Source: Troglohyphantes excavatus
Lineage: Eukaryota; Arthropoda; Arachnida; Araneae; Linyphiidae
Assembly: GCA_963932185.1 (NCBI GenBank)
Contig: OZ010672.1
Location: 65,482,461 to 65,546,460, forward strand
DNA: 64,000 nt
Direction: 5' to 3'
The position numbers were made by a program, and so were the translations under genes. Every line of letters begins with the position of its first letter. Within the stretch, counting starts at the first letter, position 1. Shown here piece by piece: positions 34,700-47,215 of this stretch. The notes beneath the pieces were generated by a model that was not told the DNA's origin, did not search any database, and worked only from the letters and a program-made list of their open reading frames with translations.

Positions 34700-35287
34700 T
34701 CTGTAAGTTATACCCTACTAATAAAGCGACCCCTGTATATAGCGACCCCTTCCTTATAACGATTGCAACTTAAAGTCTCAATCGGTCGCCAAGGGATCGA
34801 TTAAAGTAAGGAATAGCAATGAAATCCGCCAAAGCGTCAACATTAATGTCGCCAAATTTGATACCAGTTCAAATTGGCAACCATTCGTAATATGTTTTAC
34901 ACGCATGCTCAAATAGTTGCAAAAAACATTTTACAAGCATGCGCAAATTCGAATCGAAATCGTAATGTCGTTAGTTTTCCAATCGCCATTTTGTGATTAG
35001 TTATGCTAATTTTACCATTCGCTATTTTGGAAATACGTATTAGTTCGTATGTTTATAGTAACAGTTTCCTATAAGTTGTAAACCATCGACAAAATGATGT
35101 CAGGTAAGTTTTTGATTTCGTATCTCTCATTGGTTTAATCTAAGCAAGTAGCACCACCAACTTGTTTACGAGACATTAATAACGGTGTTGGAAATGGAAA
35201 CCCTAGACCTTCCACGCCAAAGTTGCCGATGAAAATTGATTTGGTGAAGTGCCCCCTTATTCTTTACTTTTACCCGAGAGTTTACTG
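34700..35287. mobile_element. Possible pogo-like element P2 with a 5' exon-like start
   Basis: The right end, read inward, is CAGTAAACTCTCGGGTAAAA, followed outward by TA, as in pogo/Tigger ends. The left end (CTGTAAGTTATACCC..., then TATAGCGACCCCTTCC) is a weak mirror. Inside, ATGATGTCAG at 35094-35103 is followed by GTAAGT, a perfect splice donor, as at a first exon. No transposase domain remains visible. Confidence 0.45.
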
Positions 35288-35289
35288 TA

Positions 35290-36745
35290 TATCAACCGTG
35301 ACTGTCAGTATAATCTACTATCTATATAGTATATATATATAATCTTTTAAGATTCTATATCTCAATATAATCTATAATCTATTAGGATTGAATATTTTAA
35401 TCATATATGGAATATAATATATCAATCTATATGTCTAATTACACGTTACATCATAACATCAATGCCAGCATGAAATAAAACAACAATCCATGTTAAAAGT
35501 AGGAAACTAACTAAACTTATCTTTATAAATATAAATAAAGTTAAAAATGCATTAGTTAGATCAGATTGTATTTGAATAATTTGTTCTTATGGAGACCAGC
35601 ACACCACTCAACATTAAATATCCGAAATAAACGATCTTGAATTTAATTGCTACTGGAAGTTTTAAGCAATTATCAAATAAGGTAATGTAACAAACTTCGA
35701 AAACTTTTAAAAGTTTAAAAGTTTGTAGTGTCCTCCATAATCTTCATATTCCAAAATGATCATTTTTATTTGCAATGAAAATGACCCCCATTAAACTAAA
35801 CACATAATTTGATTATAATTTAAATTCTTAACGATCCATTAGCGTACACTTACTGAGTAATAATTCTACAACAATTATATTGCACTTTCCTGTTTTAATT
35901 CATCATAAAAGAAATAAATTTATTTTGAATATTTAAGAAGTTAGATACTATCTATTACCTGAAACAGCTAAAATCTCAATTTTTATTATTAATGGGTCCC
36001 CCCCCCCTATTATTATTCTTAGTTAACTGCCTTAAAGACCCATTAATTCCTGCTCTTAACAATTTCAAAATTGACATACTATTCCATGACAATATCTTTG
36101 TTATAACTTTCTTTTAACTCCTCATGTTCCGCTTAAATTTATTGCAAAGATAAATCAAGCTTAACTATTTGTTGAACCAACAACGACTTTCGAAGACGCA
36201 TTGGCTTTGTGTAAGCGTGTAGTCTACGATTCCAGTGTTCAAAAGTCACAAGAAAATTTATGGAGTAACAGGAAACGCTGAGCTTGATTTTCTCGTCTCT
36301 CTATGAAAGGGTTTCTTTAAAAAAATTGCATTTTCACTGGGAGTTTTAGAAATTTTTCGTTTGTGCTGATATTTTCTGTCGTTGGATCATTTTGCGTATG
36401 TACTTTATATTATACAATACCGGTGACTACATTTTTGCCGTAAATTGATAAGTTTAAAATATGCAACTTGTTGTAATAGATATACAGATTGTTTAAGAAT
36501 TATCTTTACAACTTTTACAAGCAATAAAACCGTAAAAGAAATAAAATATCTAAGTTAGGTTGCTTGTACTTGTTGTACTTTTAATAGCAAAACTTGAAGT
36601 TTTATTTGCAGTTAAAATATTCGTTAAAAAACTAAACAAAAATAGATTTATAAATTAAACTTTATCAGTTGTGACATACCCAAGCAATTTAACTATCTTA
36701 TTTCTTTTAGGTTTTATTGTGTGTCAAAGTTGTAAAGATAATTTT
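35290..36745. other. AT-rich stretch, no feature seen
   Basis: This holds a TA-rich patch near 35320-35440, a run of ten C at 35998-36007 and a short unique, more complex patch near 36180-36310. No gene is supported. Confidence 0.45.
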
Positions 36746-36749
36746 CACC

Positions 36750-37665
36750 TACCCCCTCAAGAGAAAGCTACGTGCAATATTTTTGCCTATATGCAATACC
36801 ATTTTCCACGTGCAATTTTATTGTCTACGTACAATATCAGTCTACGTGCAATATCATTGTTTAAATTCAATACCATTGTCTACGTGCACTATTATTGTCT
36901 ACATGCAATATCAATTTCAACGTACAATATCATTGTAAATATGCGATATCAATTTATACATGCAATATCATTGTCTACGTGCAATAGCATTGTCTACGTA
37001 CAATACAATTGTCTGCGTGCACTATTATTGTCTACATGCAATATCATTTTCCACGTGCAATATAATTGTCTACGTACAATATCATTGTATACAAACAATA
37101 TCAATGTTTACCTGCAATACTATTATCTACGTGCACTATTATTGTCTACATGCAATATTAATTACTACGCACAATACCATTGTCTACATGCAATATCAAT
37201 TTAAACGTGCTATATAATTGTATATATTCGATATCAATTTCTACATGCAATATCATTGTCTATATACAATATTAATTTTAACGTGCAATATCATTCTATA
37301 TGTGCAATATCAATTTTCTGCATGCAATATTATTGTCTACGTGTAATGCCATGATCTGGAGATAAGATAAATGAATCAATTTCAATGTGCAATATCATTG
37401 TATATATGCGAAATCAATTTCACCTTGCAATATCATTATCTACGTGCAATAGCATTGTCTACGACAATACAATTGTCTGCGTGCACTATTATTGTCTACA
37501 TGCAATATCATTGTCTACGTACAATACCATTGTCTACATGAAATATCAATTTCAACGTGAAATATCAATTTCAACGTGCAATATCAATTTCAACGTGCAA
37601 TATCAATTTCTACATGCGATATAATTGTCTACGTACAATACCATTGTCTACGTGAAATACCATTA
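36750..37665. repeat. 19-bp minisatellite (TCTACGTGCAATATCATTG)
   Basis: Diverged 19-bp monomers with TACGTGCAAT, TACATGCAAT and TACGTACAAT variants alternate with ATCATTGTC/ACCATTGTC. Long overlapping frames of up to 177 codons (YVQYHCLRAI-type) arise from the repeat and are not genes. Confidence 0.92.
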
Positions 37666-38330
37666 TCCATATAAAGAATATAAAGAATTCAACCATTAAT
37701 TTAAAGAATGGAAACGTATTCTAACTGATTGGAAATTATTGGCATTGGTAGCGTTAATATCTAAATCTGTCGACTTGAAGTTTATTTATTCAAGCGTATA
37801 ATTATAAGGAGAACGGTGTTAATGTGTGAGAGAGAATTGCTAAATCAATCTTAGATACGATACTTTTATTTAGCATATCACGCATTGAGTTAATGTTTTT
37901 AATATATAACTCAAGATTTTAAATAGCTAGTGTTGAATTCCACTCTACCACAAATGAATAGGCAGAGCTGGAATGTAGAGATAAGATAATTATCAATTTC
38001 GTTTATTTGATTAATATTTGTAAATTACTAAGTAAATACAATCATAAATCTAGAAATGGAATAGCTTAACTGAAACCCTATCGCATTTTCAATTTCATGC
38101 TCATATAACCTTCATTAACGAAATAATAAGCACACCATACATCAATTTAAATTATTCATAGAGATATATTGGTATTTGAAAATTTCTAACAGCTCTATTT
38201 AACTCCATTGTCTTTGCATTTGTAAATTGTTGTCATACTTGAATCGTTTGCACTCGGGAGACGACTCTCAGTCACTAAAATAACAAAATGTTCTTTAGTT
38301 CTCTGTTCTTCAAATTTAACGAGAACTGCA
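37666..38330. other. AT-rich stretch, no feature seen
   Basis: No supported gene or repeat. Confidence 0.4.
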
Positions 38331-38334
38331 TGTT

Positions 38335-39680
38335 GAAATACTAATGAGATATTTTTAAATATTATGAAATATTGATTAAATAATATGAAATATCGATGAA
38401 ATATTAATGACATATTAGTATGTAATATTATTATGTAATATTATTATGTAATATTATTATGTATTATTATTATGTATTATTATTATGTAATATTATTATG
38501 GAATATTATTATGGAATATTATTATGGAATATTATTATGTAATATTATTATGTAATATTATTATGAAATATTAATGAACTATACTATGAAATATTAATGA
38601 ACTATACTATGAAATAGTATCAATAAATATTAATATCATATATTATCATGAAATATTATCATGAAATATTATCATGAAATATTACCATGAAATATTATTA
38701 TGAAATATTATCATGAAATATTACCATGAAATATTATTATGAAATACTGTTATGAAATATTATTATGAAATACTGTTATGAAATATTATTATGAAATACT
38801 GTTATGAAATATTATTATGAAATACTGTTATGAAATATTATTATGAAATACTGTTATGAAATATTATTATGAAATACTGTTATGAAATATTATTATGAAA
38901 TACTGTTAAGAAATATTATTATGAAATACTGTTAAGAAATATTAATTACATATTATTATGAATTTTTATCATGAAATATTATGAAATATTACCATGAAAT
39001 GTTATGAAATATTACCATGAAATATTATTATGAATTATTATCATGAAATATTACCATGAAATATTATTATGAATTATTATCATGAAATATTATTATGAAA
39101 TATTTTCATGAAATATTATTATTTAATATTATTATGAAATATTAATGAAATTTTTATTATGAAATATTAATGAAAATTTTATTATGAAATATTAATGAAA
39201 AATATTATGAAATATTAATGAAAAATATTATGAAATATCAATGAAATATTTTGAAATACTAATGAAAAATATTATGAAATATTAACGAAAAATATTATGA
39301 AATATTAATGGAAAATATTATGAAATATCAATGAAATATTTTGAAATATTAATAAAATATTTTTAAATATTAATGAAATATTAATGAAATATTAATAAAA
39401 TATTAATAAAATATTTTGAAATATTAATGAAATATTAATGAAATATTAATTAAATAATATTATGAAATATTATTATGAAATATTATTATGAAATATTATT
39501 ATGAAATATTATTATAAAATATTAATGAAATATTATTATAAAATATTAATGAAATATTATTATGTAATATTAATGAAATATTATTATGTAATATTACTGA
39601 AATATTACTGAAATATTACTGAAATATTACTGAAATATTATTATGTAATATTAATGAAATATTTTTATGAAATGATTATA
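38335..39680. repeat. 11/13-bp AT minisatellite related to the 29.6-kb array
   Basis: Monomers ATGAAATATTATT (13 bp) and AATGAAATATT (11 bp) dominate. A 26-bp ATGAAATACTGTT plus ATGAAATATTATT block runs at about 38745-38940. The 24-bp unit of the larger array is one 13-bp plus one 11-bp monomer, so the arrays share a root. Confidence 0.92.
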
Positions 39681-40879
39681 TTAAGCAAAATGTGCGTCAA
39701 CTATACACCACATTAAATGTATGCTAAACGCATATAACCTGTATCACTGGTCAAATCATGAGGATGTGATATCTTATTTGTCACAATACATCAAGCCCTT
39801 TATGCGATACACACGTATAAAGAAATTGACATACAGGTCAAACACATATACCCTCCTTCTAGTACATTTGGGAAATAAGCACCGATACCCAGAAGAGCAA
39901 ATTGATGTAGTATGACAGGGAAGTGAATAGGAAATAGTTTTGTAGCAACGGCAATATTGCGATATTTAATGATATCAGTAAACGGTTTGACAGTTTGAGG
40001 CATTTAGTCGGGAATCTATTGGTTAATTGGTTCATTTGTAATATAATTGTATGTTTAATTCGCCATTTATCGTGCCGCATATGCATCTAGCGTGGAGTAT
40101 ATATTCTCATGCAATAGAATAGAACAGTATTTACTACTTCGCATAGAGCAACGTTTGGATTCCAGGGAACAAATATCAGATTTATTAAATAAAATATTTT
40201 TCTTGAATAAAATATGACTGCAAAATTTACTACTTTACACTAACCTACGTTTATATTCAAAGAAGAAATACTGAATTGAATTTATTATATAATCTTGGGT
40301 TAACTATTATGTAAGCAATTTTTTTAAAACACAATTCTCTTAATCAATGTTCCTCCGATATTTGGCGCTCTTTTATGTTAGAGAAGTGTTCTTTTATGCT
40401 AGTGCCCCTTAATTAGTAAATAATAGTAAAAAATTCAAGAGTCACTCTCATCAATTCAACATTGAACGACCCTCTTCTGAAAAGTATGCATTTTCTTATA
40501 TTTCAGACATGATAATTAACTCAACACAATTGAATAACCTCTAAAGAACTTCAAAATTCTCTTAAAACTTCATGATTATAGTTAAGATTTATTATTGAAA
40601 TGTTGCTTAAAAGCAACTGCAACGGAATTGTGTATAGAAATATTTTTTTTTGTTCCATTTGTTGTAATTGTGATTTTTGTTAAAATCTGCCAGTATTTGA
40701 CTTTTTTTGTTGTTGTTAATAATATAAATATTTTTTTTCATGACGGTCTTATTGGTTAAAAATGGAAGTTTGGATGCTTTTATGATTGCTCCTTTGGTCC
40801 ATTTACTACAAAACATTTTTATTTTCTAAATGCGTGATACAAAAATTCCTTAAAAAATTTACGTTTCATTAAATGCATA
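39681..40879. other. AT-rich stretch, no feature seen
   Basis: Overlapping short ORFs at 39721-40086 on both strands have no recognisable motifs. No gene is supported. Confidence 0.4.
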
Positions 40880-41509
40880 CACTGTTAAAAATAGGTACTC
40901 AAATATAAGTAAAATATACTCATTTTTGATTACATTCGATGCTTTATCATCGTACCGAATACATAAGTTTCATTTTTGAAAAAGACATGTATTCAAAAAT
41001 AAGCCCAATGAATAAAAAAGAGCAGATGCTAGCCTACATAGGTTGCCTTCATAAATCACTTTCCATAAATATCGACAATTACAACCAAGACTTACCGGGA
41101 ATCGAACCCAGATCCTACGGCACCGCAGTCCGTTATCCTTCCGTCCTTATCCGTTGTACTACTAGGGCTACGTGAAGAAGTTATAGACAGATGACTTGTT
41201 TAAAAGGTGTGCCAAAAGAACGGCAAGTAAGATAATTAAGTTGTAATAACTCAGTTTCCGTTTAAGCAATCGACATCAAATAATGTTTAAAAACCATCTT
41301 CTGAACAACTATTTTAAGTTTGTCAGGTCGCTTTGTTGAGATGGCTTGCACAGAAGCCGAGATTAGCAATATTAAATCACACTGCTCATTTTTGCGAAAG
41401 TACGGTTGCTAAAATATGAGTACGTCGTCGCTCATTTTCGATGCAATTGTACTCAAAGAAAAACTAGTAGGTTCGGGTACTCATTTTTAAGCACTTTTTT
41501 CTTACAGTG
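40880..41509 (+). mobile_element. Element A copy 10, complete with TA duplication
   Basis: It starts CACTGTTAAAAATAGG, ends TTTTCTTACAGTG, and has TA at 40878-40879 and 41510-41511. The minus-strand tRNA-like segment has a perfect B box at 41098-41108. The 78-codon ORF inside comes from the element. Confidence 0.9.
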
Positions 41510-42431
41510 TAAAAAGCATAAAAAAAGAGGAGAAATATTCTTATAAGATAAAAAAAATGGGGTTGAAAGGGTTAATATAATAATACTTATTGAAAACCGT
41601 TGCTTTATAAGTATTAATGACACATATTCGTCTACATTGTTTAAAATTTCAATTTTATTCCGTAAATATAGAATTACCGATATTAAAAAGTTATCACTGT
41701 CAAAAATGCATTCTCATTTTTTCAAGAAACTTTCGCCAATTTTGACGAAACAGACGCCTGCTAAATGATCCGATGGAATATTTTGTCAAACTAAGAAAAT
41801 TCATTTTGATGTTTAATTCAAGAAATTTATTTCGTTAAAAATAAGGGGAATTTCAAGACAGCTCGACTAGAAATAGAGATTTCTTGGTCTGAAATCACGC
41901 ACCATATCGACCGCTTGCGGCGGCCGTTATAAGTTTATCGGTCACGCTACCGTTGACTCCATTTAGTTTAGTGATTCAGAAGGTTAGGTTTAAAGGTAAT
42001 AAATAAGTTGATGGCAGCCATAGTACTTAGAAAACAAATAAAATTTAAGGATAAAAATATTGCAGTTAAAGATTTATATTTAAGGGTAACATTGCTATTA
42101 AAATGCTTAAAGAAATTGAGTAGCGAGAAAAACGTCTTTCTCCGCTCAAGTTTTGTTCTAGGAATATTTCTGTTGAGTCCGTGTTTATCGGAATCGTCTG
42201 CTCCTTTCAAAGGACCCCATTGTTGAAGATCTTCCGATTCTCCGTCGAAACGGTTGACAAAATTGACGAAAGTAGGCTGACGATCACAGAATGCTTAGAA
42301 ATGAGAGTGGTATTTGTGAGAGTGAACTCTTCTGCCTTTTATACAATTTTCTGTAATCATTTATAATACACACTAATTCTACACTCTTAGAAATAAAATA
42401 ACACTATCATTTTTTTTAGATTAATGGAATA

Positions 42432-42800
42432 CTCAAAGCTACTTTCGTCAAATTTGACAATAGTTTCATCATTTAATCACGTTACTTTTAACGAAACAAG
42501 AATCCTCAAAGCTACTTTCGTCAAATTTGACAATAGTTTCATCATTCAATCACGTTACTTTTAACGAAACAAGAATCCTCAAAGCTACTTTCGTCAAATT
42601 TGACAATAGTTTCATCATTTAATCACGTTACTTTTAACGAAACAAGAATCCTCAAAGCTACTTTCGTCAAATTTGACAATAGTTTCATCATTCAATCACG
42701 TTACTTTTAACGAAACAAGAATCCTCAAAGCTACTTTCGTCAAATTTGACAATAGTTTCATCATTTAATCACGTTACTTTTAACTAAACAAGAATCCTTA
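42432..42800. repeat. 73-bp tandem repeat inside element C
   Basis: CTCAAAGCTACTTTCGTC recurs at 42432, 42505, 42578, 42651 and 42724. Units alternate between ATTTAATCACG and ATTCAATCACG variants, a two-unit (146-bp) higher-order pattern. A single unit is found in the second duplicate near 43118. Confidence 0.93.
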
Positions 42801-43510
42801 AATTTTTAACGAAACTAATTTACTCAGTTTCTTCTAAAGCCCGTTACAGGGGCTCATTTTTGACGAAAATAATTTACACAGATTCTTGTGCAGAATTTTC
42901 AGGGCCTCATTTCTTATCAAAGTAATTTACACAGATTCCTTTTAGGACCTTTTCAGGGGCATTAACTCATAATTGGTACTTATACGTGAGTGAACTTATT
43001 GAGAGTGAACACTTCAGCCTTTTATACAATTTTCTGTAATCATTTATAATACACACTAATTTTACACTCTTAGAAATAAAATAACATTATCATTGTTTTA
43101 TATTACTGGAATTCTCAAAGCTACTTTCGTCAAATTTGACAATAGTTTCATCATTTAATCACGTTACTTTTAACTAAACAAGAATCCTCAAATTTTTAAC
43201 GAAACTAATTTACTCAGTTTCCTTTAAGGCCCTTTACAGGGGCTCATTTTTGACGAAAATAATTTACACAGATTCCTGTACAGCCCTTTACAGGGCCTCA
43301 TTTCTTATCAAAGTAATTTACACAGATTCCTTTTAAGTCCTTTTCAGGGGCATTAACTCATAATTGGTATATTATACGTATACTGCCTCATTTTGAACGA
43401 AATAAATTTTATTTAAAAAACAACACAGTGAAATTCCTCAGTTTGGCGAAATCGGAGAATATAGCAGGCGTCTGTTTCGCCAAAAATTACAAAAGTTTCG
43501 TCAAATATGA

Positions 43511-43700
43511 GATTTAAAAATTCAAAATGACAAACATATTCTGTTTGAATGTCCAATTCTTAAGAAAGAAGGAGATGTTCTCAAAAGGGAACTTAAATTA
43601 AAAAATGTTAATTGGCCCCCTAAATACCACCAATTTGTAAACCAAAAGTGTATTTTCAATTTTTTCTGTAATTTTATTAATCAATATTTTGTAATATAGT
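43511..43700 (+). pseudogene. LINE ORF2 C-terminal fragment
   Basis: The open frame reads NDKHILFECPILKKEG and continues to a TAG shortly before the TA-rich 3' UTR. The HILFECP block is typical of the segment after the reverse transcriptase (or RNase H) domain in arthropod non-LTR elements. All catalytic domains are missing because the copy is 5'-truncated. Which clade it belongs to cannot be told from this tail. Confidence 0.7.
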
Positions 43701-43933
43701 ATGTATATATATATATGTATATATGTGTGTATGTATGTCTTTTTAAATATGTATATGTATTGTATATTTTCCCTTTTAACTTTCTTTATATGTTTTCTAT
43801 ATGATTTATTCTTATTAATGATTGTTATATGTATTAGATCCCATGTTCTTACATCTGTAAGCCCCGTGTGATACTTTGTGGTGCACGGGGATTTCTTTAT
43901 GTCTTCAATAAAATATATATATATATATATGAG
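43512..43933 (+). mobile_element. 5'-truncated LINE inserted in element C
   Basis: The insertion is bracketed by ATATGAG at 43505-43511 and 43927-43933. It holds the end of a LINE ORF, then a 3' UTR with the hairpin CCCCGTG/CACGGGG (43862-43890), an AATAAA and a TA-repeat tail. Without it, the right TIR of element C reads through cleanly, which confirms the insertion. Confidence 0.82.
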
Positions 43934-43951
43934 AGTGCATTTTTAATAGCG

Positions 43952-45272
43952 TAGGAACTCGTCACATGGATATGCAAGCCCATCTTTACCCTAAAAACCC
44001 GATTAGGACAAACCATGCAACTGATGAGAGCTACTATTTTAAGTAGGGGAAGTAATTATCAATACAGTCCCTCTCTTTAAAGATTAATTTACTCCAACTT
44101 GTTCAGAACGATGATTCTTTCGAGCAGTTTCAAAGTGTTATCTGAGAGCGAGGCGCAGAATAAATTTTAATGAGGCCAGAACAAACTACTTTACATGAAG
44201 CAATAAAAAGAGCATTTCGCTAACTAGCACCCTAGCGATGTAGAGCTCTTTAGAAGTAATTGAAAGCTGCTTCTGTGGGATTCGGGATTCCATAACGGGA
44301 TCTGGCATGGTAATTACTAATCCTGGCCATAAGTTTTGAAATTAAAAGTTTCGGCGATTGCAGAAATGTCGGATCATTGAATATTGTAATTTCAGCAGGA
44401 TTATGTGTCAATTTATTTTGAGTTAATCTATATTATTTAGATATATGCCTATCTAAATTGAAATATATTTAATTTGTATTTTTTTTGTACCACAGGGGGC
44501 TTTTAAACTTAGGATGTTAATTTATGACTGTTAATAGGGTGGTTTCAAGTAATTTTAAGTATTCAGGTTCGGGTAATTTTTAGAAACACTCATTCTGCAT
44601 TCTATTAGAGATAAATATTCATATGCATCAAAGTTACTTTGAATATAAAAATTTCCGAATAAAATAAATATTTTCTATTACCTGTATTAAAGGATTTTTA
44701 ACGTGTATACATCATTTATTTGGTACACTTTGAAAACCGCCTACAGAAACTGGAACGCACCAAATAAATCGTATAAAGTATTATTAAATAATTTAGAAGC
44801 ACTAGTGAATTGCTTAAATTCCGATATTTATATTTTCTAAATAGTATGATGAATTATTTCCTTTGCTTTTATGAAGTAGCTATTTTTAATAAATTCAAAC
44901 GATTTAATTAGTTTTAGAAAGTACATTATTTTAAATCTCAAAAATAACTTTTAACGTATTATGTTTAAAGAATTGTATATTTTAATCTAAATCATTTCTC
45001 TAGATTCTAATTAAGATTAACTTCTTTCCGATATTTACAGAAATAAATAATTATCTGTTTGAATTTTTTTTTTTAATATGCATAAAGCTCAACAAAATGT
45101 TTATTTTTGCACAAAAATAGCAGGTTGATCGAAGTTGCCTGATATAATGAACGAACATTTTATTTCATATTAAAATATTGCCACACCCCATGGTTCACAA
45201 TTCAAACCTTTGACATCCGCTGCTTCAACTCAATATCATATACGTCTTTTATACATATTTCCGATCAAAATT
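43952..45272. other. AT-rich stretch, no feature seen
   Basis: No supported gene or repeat copy. Confidence 0.4.
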
Positions 45273-45405
45273 GGTTGGTTGAAATAACGGCACACTAGAG
45301 CTGTACATTGGTCTATTAGCGACGGTTCTGGGTCTATTACGAAGGAAAGACCCGAGAACACTGCCTCGTTTTTTTTAAACCGTTATCGAACCTGGCACCA
45401 TTTTT
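45273..45405 (+). mobile_element. S-type SINE fragment
   Basis: CACACTAGAGCTGTAC, GCGACGGTTCTGGGTC and GAAGGAAAGACCCGAGAACA match the S body. Both ends are missing. Confidence 0.75.
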
Positions 45406-45988
45406 CTAAATCCGTCTCGAATATCACCCTGTAAACAAAACCCTATTGTCTTTTTTACCCATTGATTTTAAATGAGTTTTACGTCAAAAATACTCCATTC
45501 ATACTGAACAGGATATAAAATGTTCTTTTATGAAATAAAAAGTTCGATTTTTCACCAACCGTTTACAAAATACGCAGTGTCCTACTATCCCAATATAAAA
45601 ACCCATTGCGACGTCAGCGGGACATTGTAAACACCCTCTACATCGTAGTTTCTGATGGAATGGGTGTTCTACAGGTACTCTCATAAATATTTCAACGCAG
45701 AAACTACCACATTACGAAGAAATTCCCCACTTTGTGGTATTTTGCTTCGACTGGTGAACGAAGTCAATACATACGTCTTCCAAGCTCCACGCCGTAAACA
45801 TTAAATATAAGTGTCCGATTATGGCAGAAATACGTTTTGCGAGTAGAAGTTTTATGGCCAATGATTACAAAATATCTCAGGAAGACTACGTCAACTAATA
45901 TCACAGTAAGTTTTCATCTTTTTAAGGCTTTAATTTTTTTTACGTGATAAATTCGCTTTTTAACCGTTTTTCTAAAAACGGGTTCGAT
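45406..45988. other. Unique, moderately complex stretch
   Basis: This is less AT-biased than its surroundings, with a 61-codon minus-strand ORF (45499-45684) rich in Cys (RCRGCLQC) that I cannot assign. There is no supporting promoter or splice context, so it is not called as a gene. Confidence 0.3.
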
Positions 45989-45990
45989 TA

Positions 45991-47137
45991 GGATGAATGT
46001 ACCGATTTCCCACCAGTTTAGAGCAATTTTCGACTAGCGCCAACATAAAAAAAAATTTAACTACAGAACTCACATTAGACAGTAAACTGAAATGTACCTA
46101 TATTTAAAAGACCTTTGAGTAACATCGATTGAAGGGACTTTTAAAAATATAATGATATGCTGTTTCTTTTAAATATTCTTTCCAATGGTTTTTCCAAGTA
46201 ATGGTCGGTAACTGGTATGTTGTCGGTAACTGGAATGTGGTCGGTAACGGGCGCATTTACCCCATCATATTTCAGGCGACAAAATAACGGTATTTTCTAT
46301 ATATAAGAAATCCAGATGCAAATGCAACTATATGCATAAAAAAATTTGTAACTACAAACTCACATTGAACGATAAGATGAAATGCCCCTATATTTAAAAA
46401 ACATTTGAGTAACATTGACGAAAGGGACTTTTAAAAATATAATGATATGCTTTTTGTTTTAAATATTCTTTCAAATCAAATGCTTTTTCCAAAAAATTGT
46501 CGGTTACTGGTATGTTGCCGGTAACTGGAATGTGGTCGGTAACGGGCGCATTTACCTCATCATATTTCAGGCGACAAAATAATGGTATTTTCTATATATA
46601 TGAAATCCAGATGCAAATGCAACTATATGCATAAGAATTGTGTAACTACAGAACTCACATTGGACAGTAAGATGAAATGTCCCTATATTTAAAAAACATT
46701 TCAGTAATATTGATGGAAGGGACTTTTAAAAATATAATTATATGCTTTTTGTTTTAAGTATTCTTTTCAATGGTTTTTCCAAGTAATGGTAGGTAACTGA
46801 TATGCTGTTGGTAACTGGAATGTGGTCGGTAAATATTGTATTTACCCTATCATATTTCAGGCTACAAAATAATGGTAGCTTCTATATATAAGAAATACAG
46901 ATGCAAATGCAACTATATGCATAAAAATGTTGTAACTACAAAACTTACATTGGACAGTAAAATGAAATATCCCTATATTTAAAAAACATTTTAGTTAAAT
47001 TGATTGAAGGGATTTTTAAAAATATAATGATATGCTTTTTGTTTTAAGTATTCTTTTCAATGGTTTTTCCAAGTAATGGTAGGTAACTGATATGCTGTTG
47101 GTAACTGGAATGTGGTCGGTAAATATTGTATTTACCC
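45991..47137 (+). mobile_element. Element E copy 1 with tandemly amplified 3' part (290-295-bp units)
   Basis: TA at 45989-45990 is followed by GGATGAATGTACCGATTTCC. The far end reads TTTACCC followed by TA at 47138-47139. GTAACTGGAATGTGG recurs at 46226, 46521, 46811 and 47101. Only the first unit has the 5' end. The others begin in the element interior after a copy of the 3' flank (CATATTTCAGGCGACAAAAT... to ATATGCATAA). The joins lie where flank CATAACAAAATTT meets interior CATAAAAAAAAATTT, a microhomology of roughly 12 bp. Confidence 0.85.
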
Positions 47138-47215
47138 TATCATATTTCAGGCGACAAAATAATGGTAGCTTCTATATATAAGAAATCCAGATGCAAATGC
47201 TGCTATATGCATAAC

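Larger units (their letters stand above)
41695..43951 (+). mobile_element. Element C copy 1, long, with internal tandem repeats
   Basis: The left end is CACTGTCAAAAATGCATTCT and the right end TGCATTTTTAATAGCG. Subterminal GACGAAACAGACGCCTGCTA at the left is mirrored by TAGCAGGCGTCTGTTTCGCC near 43461. The right TIR is split by a LINE (43512-43933). The interior has a 73-bp array and a larger direct duplication (about 42310-42990 against 43000-43400). Several 60-80-codon ORFs at 41968-42366 have no recognised motif. Confidence 0.78.

Noticed and set aside
36671..37624. Overlapping frames of 73-177 codons (YVQYHCLRAI-like)
   Set aside because: They lie within the 19-bp minisatellite and exist in several frames at once, as expected of a repeat.
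45499..45684. Cys-containing 61-codon ORF, possible zinc-binding knuckle
   Set aside because: The CxxC spacing is too short and isolated to support a domain, and there is no context.
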